Assembly: GCF_013522825.1 (NCBI RefSeq)
Contig: NZ_JAAMQZ010000005.1
Coordinates: forward strand, 1 to 64,000
DNA from: Stutzerimonas stutzeri
GTDB taxonomy: Bacteria; Pseudomonadota; Gammaproteobacteria; Pseudomonadales; Pseudomonadaceae
Length of the DNA: 64,000 nt
Direction of reading: 5' to 3'
Shown here: piece after piece, positions 7,802 through 17,082 of the stretch
How positions within the stretch are numbered: position 1 is the first letter of the stretch
Layout: each line of letters starts with the position of its first letter
Position numbers and translations under genes: made by a program
The notes under the pieces: generated by a model
What the model was told of the DNA's origin: nothing
Database searches by the model: none
What the model saw: only the letters and a program-made list of their open reading frames with translations

Positions 7802-8191
7802 TGGGGATACGTCGTCTCAGTACCACCGGCGAATAGGCAGGTCCTAAACCAGTCGTGTGACAGATAGGGAACGTGGTAAGCCCGTATTGCTGCCCTCGTG
7901 GCAGGTGAGCCGCAAGGCGAACTGTTAGCAGTGCGGGTATGGGATCGCAGAGAAAGCGAATGCCGGGCTGTAATGGTCCGGATAGGGGTTGGAACATTAC
8001 CCCACGGGAAACCGGGCAGACTTCTGCGTGGTCTTTCGTCGCATGACGTCTGGCTGACCCTGTCTCATGAATTTCAGGCTCGGCTTCATCGAGCCCTACC
8101 AAACCAACCCTGGCGGGATATACGCTTCCCGTCAGGGGCCGGCGTGTGTCTTCCGCTCGGGGTGGTTCAACCATCTTGAGAGGAAAGCAGC

Positions 8192-9883
8192 ATGATAGAG
8201 CTCAGCCAACAGGCCGGGTCTGCGCTTTCCGGCACTCCGCAGCATTGGCACGACATTAATTGGTGTCGGGTTCAGCGGAATGTCCGGGGAATGCAGATAC
8301 GGATTGCGAAGGCTTGTCGGGAAGGCAAATGGCGCAGGGTGAAAGCCCTGCAACGGATGCTGACCCGCTCGAAGTCGGCCAGATACTTGGCTGTACGACG
8401 AGTCACTGAAAATCAGGGTAAGCGCACGGCGGGAGTCGACCGCGTGCTCTGGGATACACCTGACGCCAAATGGAAAGCGGCAAATGGATTGAAGCGGCGC
8501 GGATACCAACCACGGCCTTTACGGCGTGTGTTCATTCCGAAGTCGAATGGGAAGGAGCGCCCTCTGGGCATCCCGACCATGACCGACAGGGCCATGCAGG
8601 CGTTGTACCTGCTGGCGCTGGCACCCATTGCGGAAACCACGGGAGATCCAAACAGCTACGGCTTTAGGATCGAGCGCTCGACGGCGGATGCAATGAGTCA
8701 GCTATTCACCTGTTTGTCCCAGAAAGCCTCGGCTCGATGGGTACTGGAGGCGGATATCGAAGGCTGCTTCGACCACATCAATCACCACTGGTTGGTCGCG
8801 AATATCCCCACGGATAAAGCGGTTCTCTGGAAATGGTTGAAGGCTGGTGTAATACACAAAGGCCAGCTACAGGCAACGGATGCCGGTACGCCACAAGGCG
8901 GGATCATCTCGCCGACCTTGGCAAATATGGTGCTGGACGGGCTGGAGTCAGGTCTCAAGCAGTATTTGGGACGGGCGAAGGCAAAGAGGCTGAAGATACA
9001 TGTGGTGCGTTATGCGGATGATTTCGTGATCACCGGCGACTCTCCAGAGGTGCTGGCGAACGAGGTCAAGCCTTGGGTAGAGCAGTTCTTAGCCGTGCGT
9101 GGACTGCGGTTGTCACCCGAGAAAACGCAGATCGTTCACATCGATCAAGGCTTCGACTTCTTGGGATGGAACTTCCGCAAATACGACGGGAAGCTCCTGA
9201 TCAAACCGAGCAAGAAAAACGTGCAAGCGTTCTATCGCAAGGTGAAGGAGGCGATCAGCAGCAACAAGACGATGAGGCAGGAAAACTTGATTCGCCTGCT
9301 TAATCCGATGTTGAAGGGCTGGGCGTTGTATCACCAGCCCGTCGTTGCCAAGCAAGCGTTTAGTCGCATGGACTTCCTGCTTTTTCAGGCTGTATGGCGT
9401 TGGGCAAAACGGAGGCACCCAAGGAAGAGTCTCGAGTGGATACGGAAGAAATATTTCCGGACGAGCGAGAGTAAGAACTGGGTGTTTGCTGCCACGGCAC
9501 TTACCGAGCAAGGGGGCAAAAAGGATTTTCTGCTGTATACCCTGTCGGAGACACCAATAGAGCGGCACATCAAGATCAACGGGGAATACAACCCCTTTGA
9601 TCCCTCGATGGAAGCAATGGGCGAGAAGCTGCGGATGGACCGGATGCTGAAAAAGCTGAAGTATCGGAAGCAGATCACCAGCCTATACGTAAGCCAGAAA
9701 GGCCGGTGTGTGCTTTGTGGAGAACCGATATCCAAGGAAACGGGATGGCACGATCATCACATCATTCACCGCTCGCAAGGCGGCAGTGGTGCACTGGTCA
9801 ACCGGGTCTGCCATCAGCAGCTACATAGCCGTGGCCTGACAGTGAGTAAGCCGGCTCCTGCGGGGGCTTTGCTAAAGGCTTGA
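8192..9883 (+). CDS. ltrA: Group II intron reverse transcriptase/maturase with HNH endonuclease
   Basis: A 563-residue intron-encoded protein. Reverse-transcriptase blocks run from residue about 70 to 300: KRTAGVD, RPLGIPTMTDR, the EADIEGCFD palm strand, TPQGGIISPTLAN and the catalytic YADDF (274-278). A maturase (X) domain follows, including RLLNPMLKGWALYH. The C-terminus (about 505-550) is an HNH nuclease with CVLCG, HDHHIIHRSQGG and NRVCHQQLHSRG, which would cut the second DNA strand in retrohoming. The frame is intact, so the intron may still be mobile. The stop codon overlaps the first two bases of domain V. Confidence 0.95.
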   Translation: MIELSQQAGSALSGTPQHWHDINWCRVQRNVRGMQIRIAKACREGKWRRVKALQRMLTRSKSARYLAVRRVTENQGKRTAGVDRVLWDTPDAKWKAANGLKRRGYQPRPLRRVFIPKSNGKERPLGIPTMTDRAMQALYLLALAPIAETTGDPNSYGFRIERSTADAMSQLFTCLSQKASARWVLEADIEGCFDHINHHWLVANIPTDKAVLWKWLKAGVIHKGQLQATDAGTPQGGIISPTLANMVLDGLESGLKQYLGRAKAKRLKIHVVRYADDFVITGDSPEVLANEVKPWVEQFLAVRGLRLSPEKTQIVHIDQGFDFLGWNFRKYDGKLLIKPSKKNVQAFYRKVKEAISSNKTMRQENLIRLLNPMLKGWALYHQPVVAKQAFSRMDFLLFQAVWRWAKRRHPRKSLEWIRKKYFRTSESKNWVFAATALTEQGGKKDFLLYTLSETPIERHIKINGEYNPFDPSMEAMGEKLRMDRMLKKLKYRKQITSLYVSQKGRCVLCGEPISKETGWHDHHIIHRSQGGSGALVNRVCHQQLHSRGLTVSKPAPAGALLKA

Positions 9884-9915
9884 GCCGTATGCGCTGAAAG
9901 GCGCACGTACGGTTC
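9882..9915 (+). ncRNA. Group II intron domain V
   Basis: The 34-base hairpin begins GAGCCGTATGCGC, has a GAAA-type tip and closes GCGCACGTACGGTTC. The catalytic AGC triad is at 9883-9885. This matches the most conserved element of group II ribozymes. A domain VI stem and the intron 3' end follow within about 40 bases. Confidence 0.93.
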
Positions 9916-9970
9916 TTAGGGGGAGGTGGGCCAGCAATGGCTCATCTCTACCCGACATCGGCCCTTGAAG

Positions 9971-9999
9971 AAAAAACCCGCCTCTCCGGCGGGTTTTTT
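9971..9999 (+). terminator. Terminator of the rpmB-rpmG operon (now behind the intron)
   Basis: AAAAAACCCGCC and GGCGGGTTTTTT flank TCTCC. It lies 14 bases after the intron end; without the intron it would be about 20 bases after the rpmG stop. The A/T symmetry may also stop transcription from the opposite strand, where the aminotransferase gene ends at 10026. Confidence 0.9.
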
Positions 10000-10025
10000 C
10001 GTTCTGGCCTGTGGTTTTGCTGTGC

Positions 10026-11354
10026 TCAGGCCGTTTTGCGAATGGCATCGGCGAAGCGTTCGATGATGGCGTCGATATGCGCCTTCTCGACGATCAGCGC
10101 CGGCGACAGGGCGATGGTATCGCCGCTGGCGCGCACCAGCAGGCCGTCCTCGAAGCTCTGGCGGAACACCTCGTAGCCGCGCTTGCCGACGCCATCAGCA
10201 TGAGGGGCGAACTGGATGCCGGCGACCAGCCCGATGGTACGGATGTCGGTCACGTTCGGCAGGTCCTGCAGGCTGAACAGGGCGTCCTGCCAGTAATCTT
10301 CCAGCTCGACGGCTTTCTCGAACAGCTGCTCGCGCTGGTAGATCTCCAGGGTCGCCAGGGCGGCGGCGCAGGCCACCGGATGCCCCGAGTAGGTGTAGCC
10401 GTGGAAGAATTCGATGGCGCTGTCCGGGCCGTGCATGAAGGCCTCGTGGATCTGCTCGGAGACCATCACCGCACCCATGGGAATTGCGCCGTTGGTCAGG
10501 CCCTTGGCGCAGGTGAGGATATCCGGCGTGACGCCCCAGCGCTGCGCGGCGAAGGCCTTGCCGACGCGCCCGAAACCGGTGATCACCTCATCGAAGATCA
10601 GCAGGATGCCGTGTTTCGCGGTGATTTCGCGCAGGCGCTGCAGATAGCCCTGCGGCGGCAGTATCACCCCCGCCGAGCCGGACATGGGCTCGACGATCAC
10701 CGCGGCGATGTTTTCCGCACCGTGCAGGGTAACCAGCCGTTCCAGCTCATCGGCCTTTTCCGCGCCGTGGGGCGGCAGGCCTCTGCTGAAGGCGTTGCGC
10801 GAAAGGTCGAGGGTGTGCGGCAGGTGATCGACGCCCGGCAGCAGCGCGCTGCCGAAGGCCTTGCGGTTGTTGCCCATGCCGCCCACCGAGATGCCGCCGA
10901 AGCCGACGCCGTGATAGGCCAGCTCACGTCCGATCAGGCGGGTGCGGCTGCCCTGGCCAATGGCTCGCTGATAGGCCAGGGCCACTTTCAGTGCGGTATC
11001 GGCTGATTCGGAGCCGGAGTTGGTGAAGAACACCCGGTTCAGGCCGGGCGGAGCGATCTGCGCCAGGCGCTCGGCCAGCTCGAAGGGCAGCGGGTGGCCC
11101 ATCTGGAAGGTCGGCGCGAAATCCATCTTGGCGATCTGCCGGCTCACCGCCTCGGTGATTTCCCGCCGGCCATGACCGGCGTTGCAGCACCAGAGCCCGG
11201 CGGTGCCGTCGATCACCTGGCGTCCGTCGGTATCGGCGTAGTACATCCCTTCGGCGCTCTCCAGCAGGCGCGGGTTCGCCTTGAACTGGCGGTTGGCGGT
11301 AAAGGGCATCCAGAAATGTTCAGCGGTTGCGCTGGAGCGCGGATCGTTGGCCAT
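10026..11354 (-). CDS. Omega-amino acid (beta-alanine)--pyruvate aminotransferase
   Basis: A 442-residue class III PLP aminotransferase. Characteristic segments are HFWMPFTANRQFK (13-25), GTAGLWCCNAGHGRRE, TNSGSESADTALK (111-123), the cofactor aspartate D255 in FDEVITGFG and the PLP lysine K284 in AKGLTNG. It transfers amino groups from beta-alanine, GABA or related omega-amines to pyruvate; the sequence resembles the P. putida omega-amino acid--pyruvate aminotransferase (BauA/GabT2 group). I chose ATG 11354 (GGAG 6 bases upstream) rather than 11369. It is divergent from kauB, which oxidises the aldehydes this enzyme yields, so the pair forms a polyamine/omega-amino acid module. Confidence 0.88.
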   Translation of the reverse strand: MANDPRSSATAEHFWMPFTANRQFKANPRLLESAEGMYYADTDGRQVIDGTAGLWCCNAGHGRREITEAVSRQIAKMDFAPTFQMGHPLPFELAERLAQIAPPGLNRVFFTNSGSESADTALKVALAYQRAIGQGSRTRLIGRELAYHGVGFGGISVGGMGNNRKAFGSALLPGVDHLPHTLDLSRNAFSRGLPPHGAEKADELERLVTLHGAENIAAVIVEPMSGSAGVILPPQGYLQRLREITAKHGILLIFDEVITGFGRVGKAFAAQRWGVTPDILTCAKGLTNGAIPMGAVMVSEQIHEAFMHGPDSAIEFFHGYTYSGHPVACAAALATLEIYQREQLFEKAVELEDYWQDALFSLQDLPNVTDIRTIGLVAGIQFAPHADGVGKRGYEVFRQSFEDGLLVRASGDTIALSPALIVEKAHIDAIIERFADAIRKTA

Positions 11355-11555
11355 GGTAGCTCCGGTCATGCAGCGTTTGGGGGCTATGCTGATGCGTACA
11401 AACTACCGCTCGTACAGCGGATGACCGAGTCTATGTTTAATAAAACGCACAAAACAAGGCGGAAAGCCCTGTATTCGTAAAAAATATTGATAGGTCTGGC
11501 GCCGCTGGTTTAGGGTTCCGTTTCTGATTACTTGACGATCAACAGAGGACGCACC

Positions 11556-13049
11556 ATGACCACCCTGACTTTCGCCGACTGGCAACAGCGCGCCCGCGAT
11601 TTGCATATCGAAGGCCGGGCTTTTATCCAGGGTGAATGCACCGCCTCCGTTGCCGGGGCCACGTTCGACTGCATCAGCCCCATCGATGGCCGGGTGCTGG
11701 CGCAGGTGGCCAGCTGCGATGCTGCCGATGCCGAGCGGGCGGTGCTCAGTGCGCGCACGGCCTTCGAGTCCGGCGTCTGGTCGCGGTTGGCGCCGGCCAA
11801 ACGCAAGGCGGTGATGATCCGTTTCGCCGACTTGCTGGAGGCACACGCCGAGGAACTGGCATTGCTGGAAACCCTCGACATGGGCAAGCCGATCAGCGAT
11901 TCGCTGGCGGTGGACGTACCCGGCGCGGCACGGGCGCTGCGCTGGTCCGGCGAGGCCATCGACAAGATCTACGACGAGGTGGCGCCCACGCCGCATGACC
12001 AGTTGGGGCTGGTCACGCGCGAGCCGGTTGGCGTCGTGGCGGCCATCGTGCCGTGGAATTTCCCGTTGATGATGGCCTGCTGGAAGCTCGGCCCGGCGCT
12101 GGCCACCGGCAACTCGGTGGTGCTCAAACCCTCCGAAAAGTCGCCGCTGAGCGCCATCCGCATGGCGCAGCTGGCCATCGAAGCCGGTATCCCGGCGGGC
12201 GTGCTCAACGTGCTGCCGGGCTACGGACATACCGTGGGCAAGGCGCTGGCGCTGCACATGGACGTCGATACGCTGGTATTCACCGGCTCCACGCGGGTCG
12301 CCAAGCAACTGATGATCCATGCCGGCGAGTCGAACATGAAGCGCGTCTGGCTGGAAGCCGGCGGCAAGAGCCCGAACATCGTTTTCGCCGATGCGCCGGA
12401 CCTTCAGGCCGCGGCCAGAGCGGCTGCGGGCGCCATCGCCTTCAACCAGGGCGAGGTCTGCACCGCCGGCTCGCGGCTGCTGGTGGAGGGGGCGGTGAAG
12501 GCGCGCTTCCTGCCCATGGTGGTCGAAGCGCTCAAGGGCTGGCAGCCGGGCAATCCGCTGGACCCGGCGACCAATGTCGGCGCGCTGGTCGATACACAGC
12601 AGCTCGATACCGTGCTTGGCTATATCGACGCCGGGCGCGAGGCGGGCGCGCAGGTGCTGATCGGCGGTCAGCGCACTCTCGAAGAGACTGGCGGATTGTA
12701 TGTCGAGCCGACCATCTTCGATGGCGTCAGCAACGCCATGAAGATCGCCCAAGAGGAAATCTTCGGTCCGGTGCTCTCGGTGATCACCTTCGACAGCGTC
12801 GAGGAGGCGGTCGCGATTGCCAACGACACGCCCTATGGCCTGGCTGCCGCGCTCTGGACCTCGGACCTGTCCAAGGCCCATCGTACCGCCCGCGCGTTGC
12901 GCGCCGGCAGCGTGTGGGTCAACCAGTACGATGGTGGCGACATGACCGCGCCCTTCGGCGGTTTCAAGCAGTCGGGCAACGGTCGCGACAAGTCGCTGCA
13001 TGCCTTCGACAAGTACACCGAGCTGAAGGCGACCTGGATAAAACTCTGA
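11556..13049 (+). CDS. kauB: 4-guanidinobutyraldehyde / gamma-glutamyl-aminobutyraldehyde dehydrogenase
   Basis: A 497-residue NAD(P)-dependent aldehyde dehydrogenase of the PuuC/KauB type. Visible are VPWNFPLMM (166-174), KPSEKSPLS (191-199), the general base E267 in LEAGGKSP and the nucleophile C302 in NQGEVCTAG. It oxidises aldehydes from arginine, agmatine and putrescine breakdown. Length and order of motifs match P. aeruginosa KauB. The ATG at 11556 follows CAGAGGAC; an in-frame ATG at 11532 lacks a site. It is divergent from the aminotransferase and convergent with argB. Confidence 0.9.
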   Translation: MTTLTFADWQQRARDLHIEGRAFIQGECTASVAGATFDCISPIDGRVLAQVASCDAADAERAVLSARTAFESGVWSRLAPAKRKAVMIRFADLLEAHAEELALLETLDMGKPISDSLAVDVPGAARALRWSGEAIDKIYDEVAPTPHDQLGLVTREPVGVVAAIVPWNFPLMMACWKLGPALATGNSVVLKPSEKSPLSAIRMAQLAIEAGIPAGVLNVLPGYGHTVGKALALHMDVDTLVFTGSTRVAKQLMIHAGESNMKRVWLEAGGKSPNIVFADAPDLQAAARAAAGAIAFNQGEVCTAGSRLLVEGAVKARFLPMVVEALKGWQPGNPLDPATNVGALVDTQQLDTVLGYIDAGREAGAQVLIGGQRTLEETGGLYVEPTIFDGVSNAMKIAQEEIFGPVLSVITFDSVEEAVAIANDTPYGLAAALWTSDLSKAHRTARALRAGSVWVNQYDGGDMTAPFGGFKQSGNGRDKSLHAFDKYTELKATWIKL

Positions 13050-13071
13050 AGGAGAGCCTCGGCTCCCCTTC
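13048..13071. terminator. Hairpin between convergent kauB and argB
   Basis: GAAGG-A-GAGCC pairs with GGCTC-C-CCTTC around TC, overlapping the kauB stop, followed on the plus strand by GTCGTTTCTC. It is a weak terminator candidate for kauB. Confidence 0.5.
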
Positions 13072-13094
13072 GTCGTTTCTCGAAGGCCGCGAGA

Positions 13095-14012
<918 letters not shown>

Positions 14013-16586
14013 TCAGAACGGCAGTTTGAGATCAGGCGCGACAGTATAAAGCTGGGCGCGGAAGACGTCCTGTATACGCTTGAGCTCGCCCTCGCTTTCG
14101 GCCTCGAAACGCAGCACCAGCACCGGTGTGGTGTTGGAGGCGCGCACCAGGCCCCAGCCTTTCGGGTAATCGACCCGCAGGCCGTCTAGCGTGGTGACGC
14201 TGGCTTCGCCCCACTCGGCCTTGCGTTGCAGGGCTTCGATGATGGCGAACTTGCTCTCTTCGGTGACGGTGATGTTGATTTCCGGTGTCGACAGGTCGTT
14301 GGGGAAGGCGGCGAACACCTGTTCAGCCGTGCGCTTGTCCTGGCTGAGAATTTCCAGCAGTCGCGCGGCGCTGTAGATACCGTCATCGAAGCCGTACCAA
14401 CGCTCCCTGAAGAAGATATGGCCGCTCATCTCGCCGGCCAGCAGGGCGCCGGTTTCCTTCATTTTCTTCTTGATCAGCGAATGCCCGGTCTTCCACATCA
14501 CCGGACGGCCGCCGTAGCCGCTGATCAGCGGCGTCAGGCGGCGCGTGCACTTGACGTCGAAGATGATGTCGGCGCCCGGGTTGCGCGAGACCACGTCCTT
14601 GGCGAACAGCATCAGCAGGCGGTCGGGATAGACCACGGTGCCGGTGTTGGTCACCACGCCGACGCGGTCGCCGTCGCCGTCGAAGGCCAGGCCCAGGTCG
14701 GCATTCTCTGACTTGACCCTGGCAATCAGGTCTTCGAGGTTCTCCAGCTTGCCCGGGTCCGGATGGTGATTGGGGAAGTTGCCGTCCACCTCACAGAACA
14801 GCGGAATCACCTTGCAGCCCAAGGCTTCGATCAGTTGCGGGGCGATCACGCCAGCGACGCCGTTGCCGCAGTCGACCACCACCTTCATCGGTTTGGCCAG
14901 CGCGATGTCCTCGCGGATGCGCTTGAAGTAGCTGGCCAGCACATCGACCTGCTCGACCTGGCCGACCCCTTCGGCCAGGTCGTTGTTCTCGATGCGCAGG
15001 CGCAGGGCCTGGATCTGTTCGTTGGCCAGGGTGTCGCCGGCGATGACGATCTTGAAACCGTTGTAGTCCGGCGGATTGTGGCTGCCGGTAAGCATCACCC
15101 CTGATTTGCCGGCCAGCACGTTGGCGGCGTAGTAGAGCACCGGGGTCGGCACCATGCCGACGTCGCTGACGCTGCAGCCGCTGTCCACCAGGCCCTGGAT
15201 CAGGTGTTCGACCAGCTCGGGGCCGGACAGCCGGCCATCGCGGCCAACCGATACGTCAGGTTCGCCTCTGGCAAGGCTTTCGGAGCCGACTGCGCGGCCT
15301 ACCCAGTACGCGGTTTCCGTGGTCAGGCTGTCGCCGACCACGCCACGGATGTCGTAGGCACGGAAAATGCTGGCGGGTAATTGCGGGGCTTTCGGGATGC
15401 TCATTGCGGTTTCTCGCTCCTTCGTATCGAGACCCAGCCAATCCTGGTCTTCGTCGAGAATGTCGATGTCGAGAATATCGGTGTTCTGAAACAGAGGGTC
15501 GATGTACTCGGTGGATGGGGCCTGACGCGCTGCGGCGTTGGCTATGGGGGCTGCCACTGCCGCGCTGCGCAGTGGCAGGCGAGCCAGATTCCTGGCCAGC
15601 GCATCAAGCGCCGGAAGGCTCAAGGTCGGAGGTTTGATGGCCTTGCCATGGGAGAGTTCCTGCAGCATCTGCCCCAGGTGCGCGACATCTTCACGCAGCC
15701 GCCGCTGCTGCGCGCCCAGTACCAGCTGCAGGCCCAGCAGCAGACCGCAGAGTGCGGCCAGCGCAGCGCCCAGCAGCAGTGCGGGGGAGAGTGGCATGGC
15801 GCCGGTTTGCGCCGCGGGCAGAAAGCTGAGTGTCCAGTTCGGATTGCCGCTCGGCAGGCTGATCGCCTGAGCGTCCAGGCCCGCACCGCCGCGTTGCATC
15901 AGCAACTGTGCGGGGGCGTTGGCGAACTGCTGCATCAGGCGCAATTGCCCCGCTTCGGCTGGCAGGTTCGGCAGCGTGGCCAGCAGACGATCGAGGCTGA
16001 TCACCCGTAACAGGGTGCCCTGGGCCGGCTGCTGCGGGTCTGAGCGTAGCGCCACGGCACTGTAGACCAGCCACTGATTGCCCACGCGGAAGGCTTCGGG
16101 CGCCGGCGACTGGTCGTTTTCGGCGCGTTGCAGGATATCCAGCGCGGCAAAGTTCAGCGGGCCGGGACGATCCGGGTTCTGCCGGGCCTGGCCGCGCTGA
16201 CTGAGATGTGCATCGACGATGCCGTCCTGGCCGATCAGCGCCTGTTCAGCGGCGCGCACTCGCTCGGGCTGCCCGCTGAGCAGGGCTTCGAGCACGTGCG
16301 GATCGCTTGCGGCGTTGCGGGTGTCATCGGCCAGCTGGCGCAGGGCCTGGCTGATGGCCGATGCCTGGCTCTGGCCCCAGGCCTGCGCCAGTTGCGCGGT
16401 CTGTTGCCGCTGGCCGGCCTGGTAGGCGAGCCAGAGCAGGGCGGTGGCCGCCGCGAGCCCGAGCAGGCCCGTGAGCAGGCCGGGTGTCAGGGCGCCAAGG
16501 CCCAGAGGACGGCGGGTCGAAGGCGAGGACGCGTCGGCGGGATTGAGTACGCCGGTGTCCTTGGCGGTGCGCTTGAAGAGTTTCAT
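14013..16586 (-). CDS. algC: Phosphomannomutase/phosphoglucomutase with N-terminal membrane sensor-like domain
   Basis: The frame encodes 857 residues. Residues 395-857 are the classical 463-residue AlgC: FRAYDIRGVVGD, the active-site serine in TGSHNPPDYNG, metal loop DGDGDRVG, sugar loop GEMSGH and phosphate site RASNTTP. It interconverts mannose/glucose 6- and 1-phosphates for alginate, LPS and rhamnolipid. Residues 1-394 add a helix at about 34-55, a roughly 200-residue probably periplasmic domain, a second helix at about 270-290 and a linker rich in acidic residues. An internal ATG at 15404 with AAGGAG 12 bases upstream gives the 463-residue form exactly, so two products may be made. Confidence 0.93.
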   Translation of the reverse strand: MKLFKRTAKDTGVLNPADASSPSTRRPLGLGALTPGLLTGLLGLAAATALLWLAYQAGQRQQTAQLAQAWGQSQASAISQALRQLADDTRNAASDPHVLEALLSGQPERVRAAEQALIGQDGIVDAHLSQRGQARQNPDRPGPLNFAALDILQRAENDQSPAPEAFRVGNQWLVYSAVALRSDPQQPAQGTLLRVISLDRLLATLPNLPAEAGQLRLMQQFANAPAQLLMQRGGAGLDAQAISLPSGNPNWTLSFLPAAQTGAMPLSPALLLGAALAALCGLLLGLQLVLGAQQRRLREDVAHLGQMLQELSHGKAIKPPTLSLPALDALARNLARLPLRSAAVAAPIANAAARQAPSTEYIDPLFQNTDILDIDILDEDQDWLGLDTKERETAMSIPKAPQLPASIFRAYDIRGVVGDSLTTETAYWVGRAVGSESLARGEPDVSVGRDGRLSGPELVEHLIQGLVDSGCSVSDVGMVPTPVLYYAANVLAGKSGVMLTGSHNPPDYNGFKIVIAGDTLANEQIQALRLRIENNDLAEGVGQVEQVDVLASYFKRIREDIALAKPMKVVVDCGNGVAGVIAPQLIEALGCKVIPLFCEVDGNFPNHHPDPGKLENLEDLIARVKSENADLGLAFDGDGDRVGVVTNTGTVVYPDRLLMLFAKDVVSRNPGADIIFDVKCTRRLTPLISGYGGRPVMWKTGHSLIKKKMKETGALLAGEMSGHIFFRERWYGFDDGIYSAARLLEILSQDKRTAEQVFAAFPNDLSTPEINITVTEESKFAIIEALQRKAEWGEASVTTLDGLRVDYPKGWGLVRASNTTPVLVLRFEAESEGELKRIQDVFRAQLYTVAPDLKLPF

Positions 16587-16621
16587 GGAGCTCCTCGGGT
16601 CGTCCTGAAGGGCGGGTCTGC

Positions 16622-17077
16622 TCAGTGGCTGCCGGAGTGCCCGAAGCCGCCGGCGCCACGCTCGCTGCTGTCGAACTCGGTGACCAGCTCGAACTGCGCC
16701 TGGATCACCGGAACCAGCACCAGCTGGGCAATACGCTCGCCGATGGCGATGCTGAAGGCGCTCTGGCCGCGGTTCCAGCAGGACACCATCAACTCGCCCT
16801 GGTAGTCCGAATCGATCAGGCCGACCAGATTACCCAGCACGATGCCGTGCTTGTGGCCCAGCCCCGAGCGCGGCAGCACCAGCGCCGCCAGAGCGGGGTC
16901 GGCGATATGGATCGACAGCCCCGTGGGGATCAGCAGGGTCTGGCCCGGCTCCAGGGTGGTATCAGCCTGCAGCATCGCGCGCAGGTCGAGGCCGGCGGAG
17001 CCGCTGGTGGCGTATTCGGGCAGGGGAAAATCCTGGCCAAGGCGAGGGTCGAGAATTTTTGCTTGGAGTTTGTGCAT
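16622..17077 (-). CDS. dut: dUTP diphosphatase
   Basis: A 151-residue trimeric dUTPase that removes dUTP and supplies dUMP for thymidylate synthesis. The five conserved motifs are visible: [47 protein letters not shown] and the C-terminal [10 protein letters not shown] that closes on the substrate. It lies 5 bases after coaBC, consistent with co-transcription. Confidence 0.98.
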   Translation of the reverse strand: MHKLQAKILDPRLGQDFPLPEYATSGSAGLDLRAMLQADTTLEPGQTLLIPTGLSIHIADPALAALVLPRSGLGHKHGIVLGNLVGLIDSDYQGELMVSCWNRGQSAFSIAIGERIAQLVLVPVIQAQFELVTEFDSSERGAGGFGHSGSH

Positions 17078-17082
17078 GGTGA

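Larger units (their letters stand above)
6994..9956 (+). mobile_element. Group II intron with ORF in domain IV
   Basis: The intron starts with GTGCGAC, the bacterial group II 5' consensus, and ends ...CTACCCGAC (consensus AY). Domain V is at 9882-9915 and a domain VI stem follows at about 9919-9950. Exon pairing is visible: EBS1 CGATTA (7796-7801, in the loop of a TATCCC/GGGATA-type stem) matches IBS1 TAATTG (6988-6993) with one G-U pair, and EBS2 TGATC (7733-7737) matches IBS2 GATCA (6981-6985). Removing it joins the rpmG stop to its terminator. The 5' ribozyme part is about 1.2 kb, roughly twice the usual length, and contains an extra 42-codon ORF. It is in the sense orientation, so it would need to splice from rpmG mRNA or sit harmlessly behind the stop codon. 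Confidence 0.88.

Noticed and set aside
8192..9883. Reverse transcriptase considered as retron, DGR or abortive-infection RT
   Set aside because: The maturase domain, C-terminal HNH, flanking domain V and exon-binding sites identify a group II intron protein. No msr/msd or template-repeat pair is seen.
11403..13001. 532-codon open frame on the minus strand
   Set aside because: Antisense to kauB; no motif, and it runs through the promoter region of the aminotransferase.
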